A program made the translations under genes and the position numbers. A DNA stretch of 64,000 nucleotides from Pelagibacterium sediminicola (lineage in GTDB: Bacteria > Pseudomonadota > Alphaproteobacteria > Rhizobiales > Devosiaceae): NCBI RefSeq assembly GCF_003390885.1, contig NZ_QMEL01000004.1:62001-126000 (forward strand), in the 5' to 3' direction. How positions within the stretch are numbered: position 1 is the stretch's first letter; each line of letters starts with the position of its first letter. Shown here piece by piece: positions 33,903 through 46,093 of this stretch. The notes beneath the pieces were generated by a model that ran no database searches, was not told where the DNA came from, and was given only the letters and a program-made list of their open reading frames with translations.

Positions 33903-36662
33903 TCAGCCCGCCTTGCCCATCTCCATGCGGTCGGCCTCGCGGGCCGAAAGGCGGGCCACCATGGCTTCGGCCGGCCCCGGCCGCCCAAAGAAATAGCCCT
34001 GCCCCGTCCGGCATCCGGCCAGCCGCAACAGCCATGCCTGATCCTGGGTTTCGATGCCCTCGGCCACCACGCTCTTGTCGAGCGATTCCGCCAGCATCAG
34101 CACCGCGCGCACGATGGCCGTGGCGTGCGTATCCTCGGGCAGCCCGCGCACGAAGCTCTGGTCGATCTTGATCCGGTCCACCGGCAGGCGGCCCAGATAG
34201 CTGAGCGAGGAATAACCCGTACCGAAATCGTCTAGCGCCACCCCGATACCCTTGCCGCGCAACAGCCTGAGCTTTTCGGCGACATGGGTCGTCTCCGCTA
34301 CCAGAAGGCTTTCCGTGATCTCGATATCGAGCCTTTCCGGTTCCAGCCCCGATATCTCAATGGCGCGGATCACGTCCGAGACGATATCCCCGTGCTCGAA
34401 CTGCATGGGCGAGACGTTGACCGACAGCCTGATGGCCCCCGGCCAGCCCGCGACCTCCTTACACGCCATTTCCAGCACCCACCGCCCAAGTTCGATGATG
34501 AGGCCGGTCTCCTCTGCGGCGGGAATGAAATCGGCGGGCGAGATATTGCCCAGTTCGGGATGGGTCCAGCGCACCAGCGCTTCCACCCCGATCACCTCCC
34601 CATCGTCGAGATCGACCTGTGGCTGGTAATGGACGGAAAATTCGCCGCGTGCCAGCGCCGCCCGCAACGCCCTTTCCATGTCCTGCTTGTTCTTGATGCG
34701 CGTGTCCATCTCCTTGGAAAAGACGACGATCGTATCGCCCGAACTGTCATCGGCAATCGAAAGCGCCATCGCCGCCTGCCCCACGAGTACATCCGGAACG
34801 GTGCCTGAAAGGTCGGAATCAGACAGCCCCACCGAGGCGCCGACCACCGCGTGATGCCCGCCGATGGTATAGGGCCGGGAAACGCTATCCTTGATGGACT
34901 TGGCAAAGACCATCATATCCTCGCTGACCAGCCCCTTGAACAACAGCCCGAAACTGTTGCCGTCGAGTCGTGCGACACATTCGGCGCCGAACCCGTTGAG
35001 CCGGTCGGCCACTTGGCGCAACAGCTCATCCCCATAGGCATGCCCCAGCGTATCATTGACCGTTTTGACCCGCGAAAGCCCGATGAGGATCACCACCACG
35101 CCCCGCGCCCTGCCCATCGGCGTCGAAAGGATCGCCGTCGCCGTCTCGGTGAAGCGGACGCGCGAGCCCGCGCCAGTCAGAGGATCGTGCTGGGCAAGGA
35201 AGGTCAGCCGCTCCTCGACCCGGTGGCGTTCGGTCACGTCGCGGAAGGTGAGGCATGCGACGCGCCCCGCCATCATGCCTTTTTCGTCCCGCTTCGAAAC
35301 GCTCGAAAGCGTTACGACGAACTCGACGATATGCTCGCCATCGGGCCTGTGGACGGTCGCCTCCTGCACCCGGTCCATCGCTTCGCCTTGCCCGATCGCC
35401 GCGTCGATCCGGGTGAGGAACTGCCGATCCAGCACCTCGGCGGCACGCCGCCCGCGGAGACCCGGCCCGATGAATTCCTCGGCGAGCTTGCTGGCCGCGC
35501 GGATCGTGCCGGTGTGATCGACCACGACCACCCCGTCGAAATGGTCCGAAATGACCTGCGCGAGGATACCGCGCATGGAATCGCGCTCCCACGCGGCGCG
35601 ATGGAGCGAGCGTCCCCTTAACTCAAGTTCGTGCCAGAGCGCGGCGATGAGCAGTACTATCTGCGCCACATGCACCGTGGCGGTGTGGATGATCACCCCC
35701 GCCCGGATATGCAGTGCGAAGGCGGAAAATTCGACCAGACCCAGCCAGATCAGCATACAGATCGTTGCCAATGAGAGCGGCATCCGGCGGCGGAGGAAAA
35801 AGAACAGCAGCCCCGAAACCAGAACGAGGACGAAGGGCGGATCGACCCGCCAATCGCGCAGCATACGGTTCTGCCGCACCGTTTCGGCGGCCAGAAGCTG
35901 GATCGCCGTGCCCGGCACCATGCCATATCGCGGCACGAGCATGCCATTCTGCATCGAAAAGCTGCCCGGTCCGACAATCGCCACCTTGCCCGCCATCACG
36001 TCCGAAATATCGCCCGCCGCGAGCAACTGGGACACCGGAAGCCGCGGAACCGTGCCCAGATCGATGCCGAAATCGATATGGAACGCCGTCTCAGTGATCC
36101 GCCGTTCCGGCGTCACGGCGGCGGCCAGCGAGTCGATCACCCAGCCGCCCTCGGCCAGCCACGTCTGATATTGCCTGACGACGCCGTCCCGGTCGGGCTG
36201 ATCGCCCACGAACACCGGGGGAGCAAGCGCGGCGAAACGTTCGAGCGGCAGATCGAGATTGCGGGCGGCGTTGTCATCGGTTGAAAAGCGCGCCGTGGTT
36301 CGCACAATGCCTCGAGCGCGGGCCAGCGCCTCGCCAAGCGCGTCATCATCGAAAAACGCCATCGCGCCACGCAGATTGACGTCGAGCACGACCATCGAAG
36401 CCCCGCTGCCAACGAGCTTGTCGATCACCTGCGCATAAAGGCTGCGCGCCCGCGAGGCGTTGCCTATGCCGGTTATGGCCTCGGGATCGATCTCGACAAA
36501 AACGATATCTCCGCTAGCCGGACGCGATGCGAGCGAAAACCGCAGGGATTGCAGACCGTTCTCGAGCGGGCGCAGCCAATCGAGTGCGCCAGCGGCAACG
36601 ATTGCCGCGCACAGGGCCAATGCGGCCAGCCAATGCCCGATATATGTCACTGGCGGCGCCAT
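33903..36662 (-). CDS. CHASE2-PAS-GGDEF-EAL protein, likely c-di-GMP phosphodiesterase
   Basis: 919 residues from ATG 36662, with GAGGGG upstream; a TTG 45 codons earlier is less likely. Membrane helix at 10-29, periplasmic CHASE2 sensor to about 270, three helices at about 277-345, PAS at about 365-480, GGDEF at about 490-650, EAL at about 665-910. The cyclase motif is degenerate (DGNSF at 567-571), while the phosphodiesterase motifs are intact (EALVRW at 694, ITESLL, LDDFGTGYSSL, IKIDQSFVRG, VVAEGIET). It therefore probably degrades c-di-GMP in response to an external signal. Confidence 0.9.
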   Translation of the reverse strand: MAPPVTYIGHWLAALALCAAIVAAGALDWLRPLENGLQSLRFSLASRPASGDIVFVEIDPEAITGIGNASRARSLYAQVIDKLVGSGASMVVLDVNLRGAMAFFDDDALGEALARARGIVRTTARFSTDDNAARNLDLPLERFAALAPPVFVGDQPDRDGVVRQYQTWLAEGGWVIDSLAAAVTPERRITETAFHIDFGIDLGTVPRLPVSQLLAAGDISDVMAGKVAIVGPGSFSMQNGMLVPRYGMVPGTAIQLLAAETVRQNRMLRDWRVDPPFVLVLVSGLLFFFLRRRMPLSLATICMLIWLGLVEFSAFALHIRAGVIIHTATVHVAQIVLLIAALWHELELRGRSLHRAAWERDSMRGILAQVISDHFDGVVVVDHTGTIRAASKLAEEFIGPGLRGRRAAEVLDRQFLTRIDAAIGQGEAMDRVQEATVHRPDGEHIVEFVVTLSSVSKRDEKGMMAGRVACLTFRDVTERHRVEERLTFLAQHDPLTGAGSRVRFTETATAILSTPMGRARGVVVILIGLSRVKTVNDTLGHAYGDELLRQVADRLNGFGAECVARLDGNSFGLLFKGLVSEDMMVFAKSIKDSVSRPYTIGGHHAVVGASVGLSDSDLSGTVPDVLVGQAAMALSIADDSSGDTIVVFSKEMDTRIKNKQDMERALRAALARGEFSVHYQPQVDLDDGEVIGVEALVRWTHPELGNISPADFIPAAEETGLIIELGRWVLEMACKEVAGWPGAIRLSVNVSPMQFEHGDIVSDVIRAIEISGLEPERLDIEITESLLVAETTHVAEKLRLLRGKGIGVALDDFGTGYSSLSYLGRLPVDRIKIDQSFVRGLPEDTHATAIVRAVLMLAESLDKSVVAEGIETQDQAWLLRLAGCRTGQGYFFGRPGPAEAMVARLSAREADRMEMGKAG

Positions 36663-36839
36663 TCGTGCCAGAGCCCCTCGATATTCTACCGTCCTGCCCC
36701 TATTGCGGCAAACCGGCTCCTCTGGCCTTATGACCGTTGCCGACTGTTGCGCGCCAATCTGAAGAACAGGTAAAAATACGGAGGCGGACCGTGCCAATCG
36801 GCACTGCCCGCCTGCAAAGACGCAAAAATTTTGTCTCGT

Positions 36840-38789
<1,950 letters not shown>

Positions 38790-38942
38790 TGCAGATCCTC
38801 CCCGAATTCAATCCGGGCGGACCTTAACGCCTGCCGGACCATCGGGGCAAGCCACGTGACCGCCGCAACCCGGACGGTCACCCTTTATCAACGGCAGGCC
38901 GGTTATGATGCTGCCCTTGCAACAGGGAGAGGGGGCTCTGTC

Positions 38943-39509
38943 ATGGAGCAGATGAACGCCCGCGCCGCGACCAATGCCGACATCGGCCTCGTCCATCGCG
39001 AACTGATGGACCTGATCGATTCGATGCCCTTCTATTCCGATCTCTTCAAGGCCCACGAAAAGGCGCGCTTTACCAGGACCTTCCTGCGCACCCTCATCGC
39101 GGTCGATCCCTGGCACGTCCTGCTGCTCGAAATGGAGGGCGAAGTCGGCGGCTTCCTCATCTCGGGCCCCGATTGCGGCACCATCTTCCAGTACTGGTCG
39201 GCGATCTTCCCCAAATTCCGCAAGACCCCGCTGGGCCGGTTCGGCATGGAAGCCTTCATCGAACACTGGGACAACTCCCGCTTCCACAAAGCCTCGACCT
39301 ATGTCCGCCCCGACAACCGCCCGGCTTTGGCGCTGCTCCGCCGCTACAAATACGAACAGGTCGCCTTGCTCGAACAGCACATCTTCGGGGAGGACTATCT
39401 GATCATGGAACGCAAGCTCAACAAGACCACCCAGGGCTACGACCGCGGCCTCACCCTCTCGGCCTCCAAGCGCATGGAGCTGAAACTGCGGAAATTCTTC
39501 GGCGGGTAA
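38943..39509 (+). CDS. GNAT-family N-acetyltransferase, substrate unknown
   Basis: 188 residues from ATG 38943, preceded by GAGAGGGGG. Acetyl-CoA-fold features: VLLLEMEGEVGGFLISG in the centre and RPDNRPALALLRRYKYEQVAL near the end. The C-terminus is basic (SASKRMELKLRKFFGG). It sits convergent to a flippase and FemAB-like pair, so a cell-surface amino-sugar substrate is possible. The specificity cannot be read. Confidence 0.7.
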   Translation: MEQMNARAATNADIGLVHRELMDLIDSMPFYSDLFKAHEKARFTRTFLRTLIAVDPWHVLLLEMEGEVGGFLISGPDCGTIFQYWSAIFPKFRKTPLGRFGMEAFIEHWDNSRFHKASTYVRPDNRPALALLRRYKYEQVALLEQHIFGEDYLIMERKLNKTTQGYDRGLTLSASKRMELKLRKFFGG

Positions 39510-39523
39510 TGTGAGGCGGCGGC

Positions 39524-39663
39524 ATCGCTGGCCCCCTCATCCGACCTCCGCTTCGCTCCGGCCACCTTCTCCCTCAAGGGGAGAAGGGTAACCGTGGGGC
39601 CGCCATATGAGCACCCCTCTCCCCTTGAGGGAGAGGGGTTGGGGGTGAGGGGGCAGCGGTGCC
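39524..39663. repeat. Family A palindromic element, copy 4
   Basis: CATCGCTGGCCCCCTCATCC at the left and GTGAGGGGGCAGCGGTGCC at the right, with two hairpin blocks between, in the opposite orientation to copy 1. Lies between convergent genes. Confidence 0.85.
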
Positions 39664-39675
39664 AGCCAGAACCCC

Positions 39676-40980
39676 CTAAGCCGCCGCCACCCTGAACCGC
39701 CCGAAAATCGAAACATCGACCTTCGCCTGCACCAGCGCCGTCATCCACAGCGACACCGACCACACGCTGATCGCGATGAACGCCGCGACCGCCGCGCCCA
39801 TCAGCCCGTAGGGCGGCACCAGCAGGTAATTGCCCGCCACCACGGTCAGCACCCCGAGCAGCACCGAGGGCAGGCTGGCATAGGGCTTGTTGTGCATCGA
39901 AAGCACCAGCGAGGCCGGCCCGAACATGGCGCGCACCACCAGCGCAAGGCACAGGATCGCCATCGGCACCGCTCCGGTCTGGAACTCCTCGCCAAACAGC
40001 AACAGCAGGTAGCGCCCGAACACCAGGACGCCAAGGAACAGCCCCAGCGCCAGAAGCGTCGCCACCAGATTGGCTTCCCCGATCCGGCTCGCCATCGCCG
40101 CCCGATCGGCCTTGGCTTCGGCCTCGAACATGTCGGGCAGCGTCAGCGAATAGACCGCGACGACCCCGAACGAGACCAGCGCGAATATCCGCGTCGAGAC
40201 ACCGAAAATCGCCAGATCGCCGCGTTCGAGCAACCCCGCCAGAAGCAGGAGATTGATGTCGAAGAAATAGTCGGACGCAAGGACGATAAGCACCCACGGC
40301 GCCGCGAACCGCCACCAGCGCCTACGCTCATCAGGCCGCGGCGCTTCCCCTCGCGGTATGTCGCGGATCGACATTAGCACGTAGCCGAACTGGCCGGCGA
40401 ACAGCACCAGCAGCAGGATCGCCACGATCCACAGCATGGGCAGCAATTGCGCCCCCTGACTGAACGCGGCAACGATCGCGAACCCCGCCAGCATCAGCGC
40501 CGGCCGGAACATCATGTCCGCCAGATACCCCGCCAGCGGACGCTTGAGCCCCACGAGAACCGTCGCGTTGACATAGGCGATAGCGGTTGCCACCGCGATC
40601 AGCGCGGTCGGGGTCCAGAGCGGGCGCAGATGCTCCCCCGTCTCCCCGAGCAGGTGCGTCACGGGCCAGCCGAACAGCGTGACGATCAGCCCGATCACCA
40701 CAATATGCCCATAGGCGTGCGCAAGAAACCGGCGGAGATGCCGCCCCTCGCCCCGCGACCGGTATTCGGCGGTAAAATAGGTGCTCACCGTCTGGAACCC
40801 CAGCGGCATGCCGACCGCCAGAAGGTTGGCCGCCGCGATGACCACCAGATAATCGCCCAGCGCCGCCGCGCCCCAGACCCGGGCGATCGCCGCCTGCACC
40901 AGAAAGATGAAACCCGCCCCCGCGATGCGCAGGGCAAACAGAAAGGCCGACTTGGACGCAAGCCTCGTGGCGATCGACAT
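39676..40980 (-). CDS. Polysaccharide flippase-like membrane protein (MOP superfamily)
   Basis: 434 residues with about 12 membrane helices starting at FALRIAGAGFIFLVQAAIARVWG. The arrangement and the PLGFQTVSTYFTAEYRSRGE loop fit Wzx-type exporters of lipid-linked oligosaccharides. It begins 2 nt after the FemAB-like gene and is probably co-transcribed. The substrate is unknown. Confidence 0.8.
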   Translation of the reverse strand: MSIATRLASKSAFLFALRIAGAGFIFLVQAAIARVWGAAALGDYLVVIAAANLLAVGMPLGFQTVSTYFTAEYRSRGEGRHLRRFLAHAYGHIVVIGLIVTLFGWPVTHLLGETGEHLRPLWTPTALIAVATAIAYVNATVLVGLKRPLAGYLADMMFRPALMLAGFAIVAAFSQGAQLLPMLWIVAILLLVLFAGQFGYVLMSIRDIPRGEAPRPDERRRWWRFAAPWVLIVLASDYFFDINLLLLAGLLERGDLAIFGVSTRIFALVSFGVVAVYSLTLPDMFEAEAKADRAAMASRIGEANLVATLLALGLFLGVLVFGRYLLLLFGEEFQTGAVPMAILCLALVVRAMFGPASLVLSMHNKPYASLPSVLLGVLTVVAGNYLLVPPYGLMGAAVAAFIAISVWSVSLWMTALVQAKVDVSIFGRFRVAAA

Positions 40981-40982
40981 CG

Positions 40983-42161
40983 TCAGTCGCTGCCCCTCCG
41001 TCGCATGCGGGCCATGGTGCCCTTGAACGTTTCGAGCGCCCCGTCCCGCACCCGCAACGCACGATTACGCAGCGTATAGGCAAGGCCGCCCGCCAGCCGC
41101 GCGCGCAGGCCCGCCGCGTAATTGGCCATGGGCGGCAGCGGGTTGATGTAGCCGGCGGTTCCCACCATGCCGCTTTTGAACTGGTGCAGCCCGTGCGAGC
41201 CATCCGTGCCGCCAAGATCGTACCAGTGCGCCAGTGAATTGTCGCGCAACCAGCGGATGATATGCCAGTGGAGGAAATACCCCGCGCGCAGCCCCAGCGC
41301 CGCATCATTCGTTGCGCCATAAAGATAGGTCGCCGTCCGTCCCGTCGCAAAGATGATCGCCCCGGCCACGGTCTCGCCCTTGTGGGTCACATAGAACAGT
41401 TCGGGCCGCCCTTTGCCCTCGGGCAGCGAAAACAGATCGGATACCGTCGAGATTGCCGAATAGTCGGCAAATTGCTTACGCTCGCTCATCGCATCGTAAA
41501 GCGTCATGAACCGCTCGAGCGCATCGGCCCCGGCGTGCTCGAACTCAAGCCCCGCCTTGAGTGACTTGCGCAAATGATAGCGCCATTTCTGCGCGAACGC
41601 GGCCAACCGCGCCTCGTCGTCAAGCGTTACATCAACCACATACCGGTTCGGCGCGCGCACCCCGTCGCCGGGCACGAACCCCATTTCCATCAGCCGCGCA
41701 AAACCCCGGTTGACGGGCGCCGCCTCGACCGCGGGGATGATCGACATCATCGCGCCCCGCCGCACGGCATATTCATCCCGGAGATAGCCCACCATTTCGT
41801 TCATCAGCGCATCGCCGTCCGCCGCCTCCGAGGCGGCAAGGATGGGCCCCCACTTGACGAGGGCTATGGTGCCAATACCAAGCGGCAAAGGCTGGAGCAT
41901 CACCAGCGCCCCGCCCACGGCTTGCCCATCACGGCGGAACAACACCGGTTCGAGCCCGACCCTGGGCCACCGCCCCCGCGCATAAACCGAAAGCTGCTCC
42001 TGGCAGATCCCGTCGAACGCCGCGATCTCGCGATCCCAGGCCTCCGTGCCGGGAAACTCGGCCACAAGCCCCATCTGCCCGGCCACCGGAACCCGCGCAG
42101 CCCTGGCCGCATGCTCTGTGGTATCGTTTTGGTTGGCGGATTGATCGATCGCGAGTGTCAT
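40983..42161 (-). CDS. FemAB-like GNAT acyltransferase
   Basis: 392 residues from ATG 42161 (MTLAIDQSANQ); a TTG further up is less likely. The C-terminal half matches the FemAB/BioF2-type acetyltransferase fold (FAQKWRYHLRKSLKAGLEFE; GAIIFATGRTATYLYGATND; YDLGGTDGSHGLHQFKSGM). Such enzymes add amino acids or acyl groups to envelope precursors. Paired with a flippase downstream, which suggests a surface-polymer modification unit. Confidence 0.78.
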   Translation of the reverse strand: MTLAIDQSANQNDTTEHAARAARVPVAGQMGLVAEFPGTEAWDREIAAFDGICQEQLSVYARGRWPRVGLEPVLFRRDGQAVGGALVMLQPLPLGIGTIALVKWGPILAASEAADGDALMNEMVGYLRDEYAVRRGAMMSIIPAVEAAPVNRGFARLMEMGFVPGDGVRAPNRYVVDVTLDDEARLAAFAQKWRYHLRKSLKAGLEFEHAGADALERFMTLYDAMSERKQFADYSAISTVSDLFSLPEGKGRPELFYVTHKGETVAGAIIFATGRTATYLYGATNDAALGLRAGYFLHWHIIRWLRDNSLAHWYDLGGTDGSHGLHQFKSGMVGTAGYINPLPPMANYAAGLRARLAGGLAYTLRNRALRVRDGALETFKGTMARMRRRGSD

Positions 42162-42465
42162 GGCCCTGTCCGGATTTTCATTTCCGGCCACTATAGGCAC
42201 CCACTCTGGGCAAAGGGTTTCGACCCCTCCCAAATCGCCGCCACAATTGGAGATATGGTTAAGAGTGTCTTCGTTCTCTTCCGTTATTGCTCGGCATGAC
42301 CGGTTCTATCGGCTGCTGGACAACCCGGATGATACCCGCAGGGAGAGAAAACCGGACGAGGCGAAGCCGAGGACCCCGCGCGATGTTTCGCGCGCGCCCT
42401 CGCAGGCGCAACGAAGGGCATAGGCGCGGCTTTAGCGCCGTCATGCCCGCAGTGAGAGAAATAAA

Positions 42466-42541
<76 letters not shown>

Positions 42542-42626
42542 ACGTCGCGTTGCGCCGGGCGCCCGCGAAGTGGCGCTTCTCTAGCAAACCCGTTTGTACC
42601 TGTCCACCACCAATCGGCGAAAACGG

Positions 42627-43244
42627 TCACGGAGAAACCGGGTTGAGGCTGGTGCCCAGAAACGCCTTGTCGCCCCAGAGGTCCGCAAGCCGCAGGTCGC
42701 GGCGGCATCCGATGCGGTAAGCCTCGTAATGCGCAGGGTTTTTGATGTGGAAGTCCTGATGGTGGTCCTCAGCGGCATAGAACGGCGCGGCGGGCAGGAT
42801 TTCGGTGACGATCGTCAATCCCGTTTCCCCGGCCAGCGCGGCCTTGCTCGCCTCGGCGATTTCGGCCTGCTCGTCATCGAGCGCGAAAATCGCCGTCCGG
42901 TAGCCCGCGCCCCTGTCGCAAAACTGCCCGCCCGCATCGGTGGGATCGGTCGTATGCCAGAAGACTGTCAGAAGCTGGGCAAAACTCACGATCCCGGGGT
43001 CATAGGTAATCTCGACCACCTCGTAATGCCCTGTATCGGAATAGACCACCTGCTCATAACTGGGGTTCGCCACATGCCCACCGGCAAAGCCGGATATGGT
43101 CGCCGTCACGCCCTCGACCTTGTCGAAATTGGCCTCGACGCTCCAGAAACAGCCCCCCGCAAACAGCGCGGTTTCCGCCTGAGCGGGCGCCATGGCGAGC
43201 GCACCAAGGCCAAGAACGGCGAGCAACGTGGTGCGGGCAAACAT
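42627..43244 (-). CDS. msrA: Periplasmic peptide methionine sulfoxide reductase MsrA
   Basis: 205 residues from ATG 43244, preceded by AAAAGGAG at 8 nt. Signal peptide 1-23 (TTLLAVLGLGALAMAPAQA). Catalytic Cys in FAGGCFWSVEANF, then GFAGGHVANPSYEQV, GHYEVVEITYDP and YHQDF-like HHQDFHIKN. It repairs S-methionine sulfoxide in exported proteins. A resolving Cys may be the one in IGCRRDLRL. Confidence 0.93.
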   Translation of the reverse strand: MFARTTLLAVLGLGALAMAPAQAETALFAGGCFWSVEANFDKVEGVTATISGFAGGHVANPSYEQVVYSDTGHYEVVEITYDPGIVSFAQLLTVFWHTTDPTDAGGQFCDRGAGYRTAIFALDDEQAEIAEASKAALAGETGLTIVTEILPAAPFYAAEDHHQDFHIKNPAHYEAYRIGCRRDLRLADLWGDKAFLGTSLNPVSP

Positions 43245-43402
43245 CAGCCATCTCCTTTTGCCCATTTCGCGCCGGAAACCTTGTCCCTGCAAGTCAATAC
43301 CCTGTGAACCATAATTCATATTGCAATGAGCCGCACTCCGATCAAGGTGTAATAAAACCCCTTGCCTGCATTGATCTGTGCAGCGCCGATGGATACTTAC
43401 AA

Positions 43403-44245
43403 ATGCCTCGAAGCGCCGGAGACTACGCCCTCAGTCGCCTTGTGCTGGCGACAGCCTACTGGCTGCGGCCGCCACGCACCCGCTGGTTTCCCCATCTGGT
43501 GATCCGCATCGTCAGGGACAGGCTTTCCCGCCCGCACCCTATGCCCAGCCTCGACCGCATCCAGCCCAAACCGCCGGGGCTGGCCGGACTTGCGACCGAC
43601 CTTGGGACCGATGCCGTGCTCGCGGGGTTTCGCGGCGGCTTTTACCCTCAGGGGCACTGGGGCGCGATGAAATGGTGGTCGCCCCCGATCCGGGCAGTGA
43701 TGCTGCTCGAAAACGTCCATATCGCCAAGCGCTTCCGCCGCACCCTGCGTGGTGCCGACATGCGGGTCGCCTTCGATACCGATTTTTCGGGCGTTCTCGA
43801 TGGTTGCGCCGCACCTCGCGGCAAGCGCCTCCATGTCACCTGGATCACTCCGTGCGCCCGCGCCCTTTATAAACGGCTGTTCGCGGAAGGCCATGCCCAC
43901 TCTGTCGAGATTTACGACGCGGAAAACCACCTCGTGGGCGGTCTGTTTGGGGTGGCCGCCGGCCCGGTCTTTTCGGCGCTCTCGATGTTCCATACCGCCG
44001 ACAACGCATCCAAATTCGCCATCGTCAGCCTTTATCATCATCTTGAGGCCAGGGGGTTCGTCGCCGTCGATCATCAGGTGATGTCAGGCTGGGTCGCCGC
44101 CCTCGGCGGCACCGAAATGCCGCGACAGGATTATGTGGTGCTGCTCGGGCGAACTGGCACTCCGGACGCGGGGCGCTGGAGTACCGAATTCACGCTCGGG
44201 CAAACGGCGGATTGGCAGCCGGCGAACAGACCCGCTGACTCTTGA
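43403..44245 (+). CDS. Divergent leucyl/phenylalanyl-tRNA-protein transferase (Aat-like)
   Basis: 280 residues from ATG 43403; the start is unsure because no clear ribosome binding site is seen and the frame is open upstream to 43304. The Aat core is recognisable: KWWSPPIRAVM, RFRRTLRG, VTWITPCARALYKRLFAEGH, AHSVEIYD, LVGGLFGV, SMF, ASKFAI, and D-H-Q near residue 230. A normal Aat has FFGESMF; here it is FSALSMF, so the conserved Glu is Leu. About 50-60 extra N-terminal residues are present. It may be a paralogue with another acceptor or donor rather than the standard N-end-rule enzyme. Confidence 0.7.
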   Translation: MPRSAGDYALSRLVLATAYWLRPPRTRWFPHLVIRIVRDRLSRPHPMPSLDRIQPKPPGLAGLATDLGTDAVLAGFRGGFYPQGHWGAMKWWSPPIRAVMLLENVHIAKRFRRTLRGADMRVAFDTDFSGVLDGCAAPRGKRLHVTWITPCARALYKRLFAEGHAHSVEIYDAENHLVGGLFGVAAGPVFSALSMFHTADNASKFAIVSLYHHLEARGFVAVDHQVMSGWVAALGGTEMPRQDYVVLLGRTGTPDAGRWSTEFTLGQTADWQPANRPADS

Positions 44246-44319
44246 TCAGCGGGTCCGAGACCGTCCAAGACTGGGCGCAAACCAAAAAACGTTCTTCCGC
44301 GCTTTCCAACGTCTCCATC

Positions 44320-44411
44320 GCTTCCCCGGCGAAAGCCGGGGACCATGTATCCGCCGCCGCCCACTACCGTGGAAGTTGCGCCGTGGGTCCCGGCTTTCGC
44401 CGGGACAGCGA
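44320..44411. repeat. Family B palindromic element, copy 3
   Basis: CTTCCCCGGCGAAAGCCGGG and the inverted CCCGGCTTTCGCCGGGACAG enclose a centre of about 50 bp. Between convergent aat-like and leuA genes. Confidence 0.8.
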
Positions 44412-44444
44412 GAAGAGCGCGTGGCTGGAAGGCGCTCTAAACCC

Positions 44445-45998
44445 CTACCCCGCCATCGCCCCCTGCGCGGAGGCGCCTTTTTCCACCAGCAGGCGGTTAT
44501 ACGCGTTGAGATAGGCGCGGGCCGAGGCCACCAGCGTATCGGGTTCCGTCGCGCTGCCCGAAGCGATCCGTCCATTCATTTCGAGCCGCACATGCGCGTT
44601 GGCCTGCGCGTCCGTGCCCCCGGTCACCCCGTCCACGGCGTAAAGCACCAGATGCGGGTTGGCATTCACCGCCGTCTTGATCGCATTGAAGATCGCATCG
44701 ACCGAGCCCGTGCCGTCATAACCGACTTCGGAAACTTCGCCATCGATGGAAACGGTCATCTCGCACCGGTGCTCGCCGCCGGTCTTGGAGATGACGCGCA
44801 TGTCGACCAACTTGATCCGGTCGGCGGCCGAGCCCATCTCGTCGTCCACCAGCGCCACGATATCGTCGTCATAGACGTGCTTTTTCCGATCCGCCAGATC
44901 CTTGAAGCGCTGGAAGGCTTCCTGCAACTGGTTGTCGGCCAGTTCGTACCCCAGATCCTTGAGCTTTTCGCGGAACGCATGGCGCCCCGAATGCTTACCC
45001 ATCACCAGAGAGGTGGATTTGATCCCCACGCTTTCCGGCGTCATGATCTCGTAGGTCAGCGCATTCTTGAGCATCCCGTCCTGATGGATGCCGCTTTCAT
45101 GCGCGAAGGCATTCTTGCCCACGATGGCCTTGTTGTACTGAACCGGAAAATTCGCGGCCGCCGACACCACCTTGGAGGCCCGCGACAGGTGCGTGCTCTC
45201 GACATTGGTGTGATAGGGCAGCGCGTCGACGCGTGTCTTGAAGGCCATGACGATCTCTTCGAGCGCTGCATTGCCCGCGCGCTCGCCCAGCCCATTGATC
45301 GTGCACTCGATCTGTCGCGCGCCCGCCCGCACCCCGGCCAGCGAATTGGCGACCGCCATGCCCAGATCGTTGTGGCAATGGGTGGAAAAGATCGCCTTGT
45401 CCGAATTGGGCACCATTTCGATCAGCGTCTTTATGAGCTCGTAATAGTCCTCAGGCGTCGAATAGCCGACCGTATCGGGGATGTTGATGGTCGTCGCCCC
45501 GGCCTTGATCGCCGCTTCCGTGCAGCGCGCGAGGAATTCGACCGGCGTACGGGTCGCGTCCATACCCGACCATTCCACGTCGTCGATGAGGTTGCGCGAC
45601 TGCGTCACTGTTTGCGTGACGATTTCGAGCACTTCCTCCTCGGTCTTTTTCATCTGGTGCGCCAGATGGATGGGCGAGGTCGAAACGAAAGTATGGATGC
45701 GCCCCCGCCTGGCAAACCGCACCGCCTCACCCGCCCGGTCGATATCGGCGGGAATGGCGCGGGCCAGTCCGGCGATCACTGCGTTTTTTGCGCGCTTGGC
45801 GATGGTCGCCACCGCCTCGAAGTCGCCATTGGAAGCGATGGGAAAGCCCGCCTCGATGATATCGACGCCCATGGTATCGAGGATTTCGGCGACCTGGAGT
45901 TTTTCCTCCAGTGTCATGGTCGCGCCGGGGCTCTGCTCGCCGTCGCGCAGCGTCGTATCGAAAATATAGACGCGGTCGGTATTGGTCTGGGCACTCAT
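44445..45998 (-). CDS. leuA: 2-Isopropylmalate synthase
   Basis: 517 residues. First step of leucine synthesis (acetyl-CoA plus 2-oxoisovalerate). Motifs: [17 protein letters not shown] at the N-terminus, [20 protein letters not shown], and [13 protein letters not shown]-terminal regulatory LeuA dimer domain (about 390-517) is present, so leucine feedback is likely. A leader peptide and hairpins upstream suggest attenuation. Confidence 0.96.
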   Translation of the reverse strand: MSAQTNTDRVYIFDTTLRDGEQSPGATMTLEEKLQVAEILDTMGVDIIEAGFPIASNGDFEAVATIAKRAKNAVIAGLARAIPADIDRAGEAVRFARRGRIHTFVSTSPIHLAHQMKKTEEEVLEIVTQTVTQSRNLIDDVEWSGMDATRTPVEFLARCTEAAIKAGATTINIPDTVGYSTPEDYYELIKTLIEMVPNSDKAIFSTHCHNDLGMAVANSLAGVRAGARQIECTINGLGERAGNAALEEIVMAFKTRVDALPYHTNVESTHLSRASKVVSAAANFPVQYNKAIVGKNAFAHESGIHQDGMLKNALTYEIMTPESVGIKSTSLVMGKHSGRHAFREKLKDLGYELADNQLQEAFQRFKDLADRKKHVYDDDIVALVDDEMGSAADRIKLVDMRVISKTGGEHRCEMTVSIDGEVSEVGYDGTGSVDAIFNAIKTAVNANPHLVLYAVDGVTGGTDAQANAHVRLEMNGRIASGSATEPDTLVASARAYLNAYNRLLVEKGASAQGAMAG

Positions 45999-46093
45999 GT
46001 TCGGTCTTCCCTAATCGGCCGCCCCTGCCCGCCATGGCGAGAAACAGGGATATTGGCCGGACAATTTCAAATGTTCGGCGGTATGGCGTTTAT

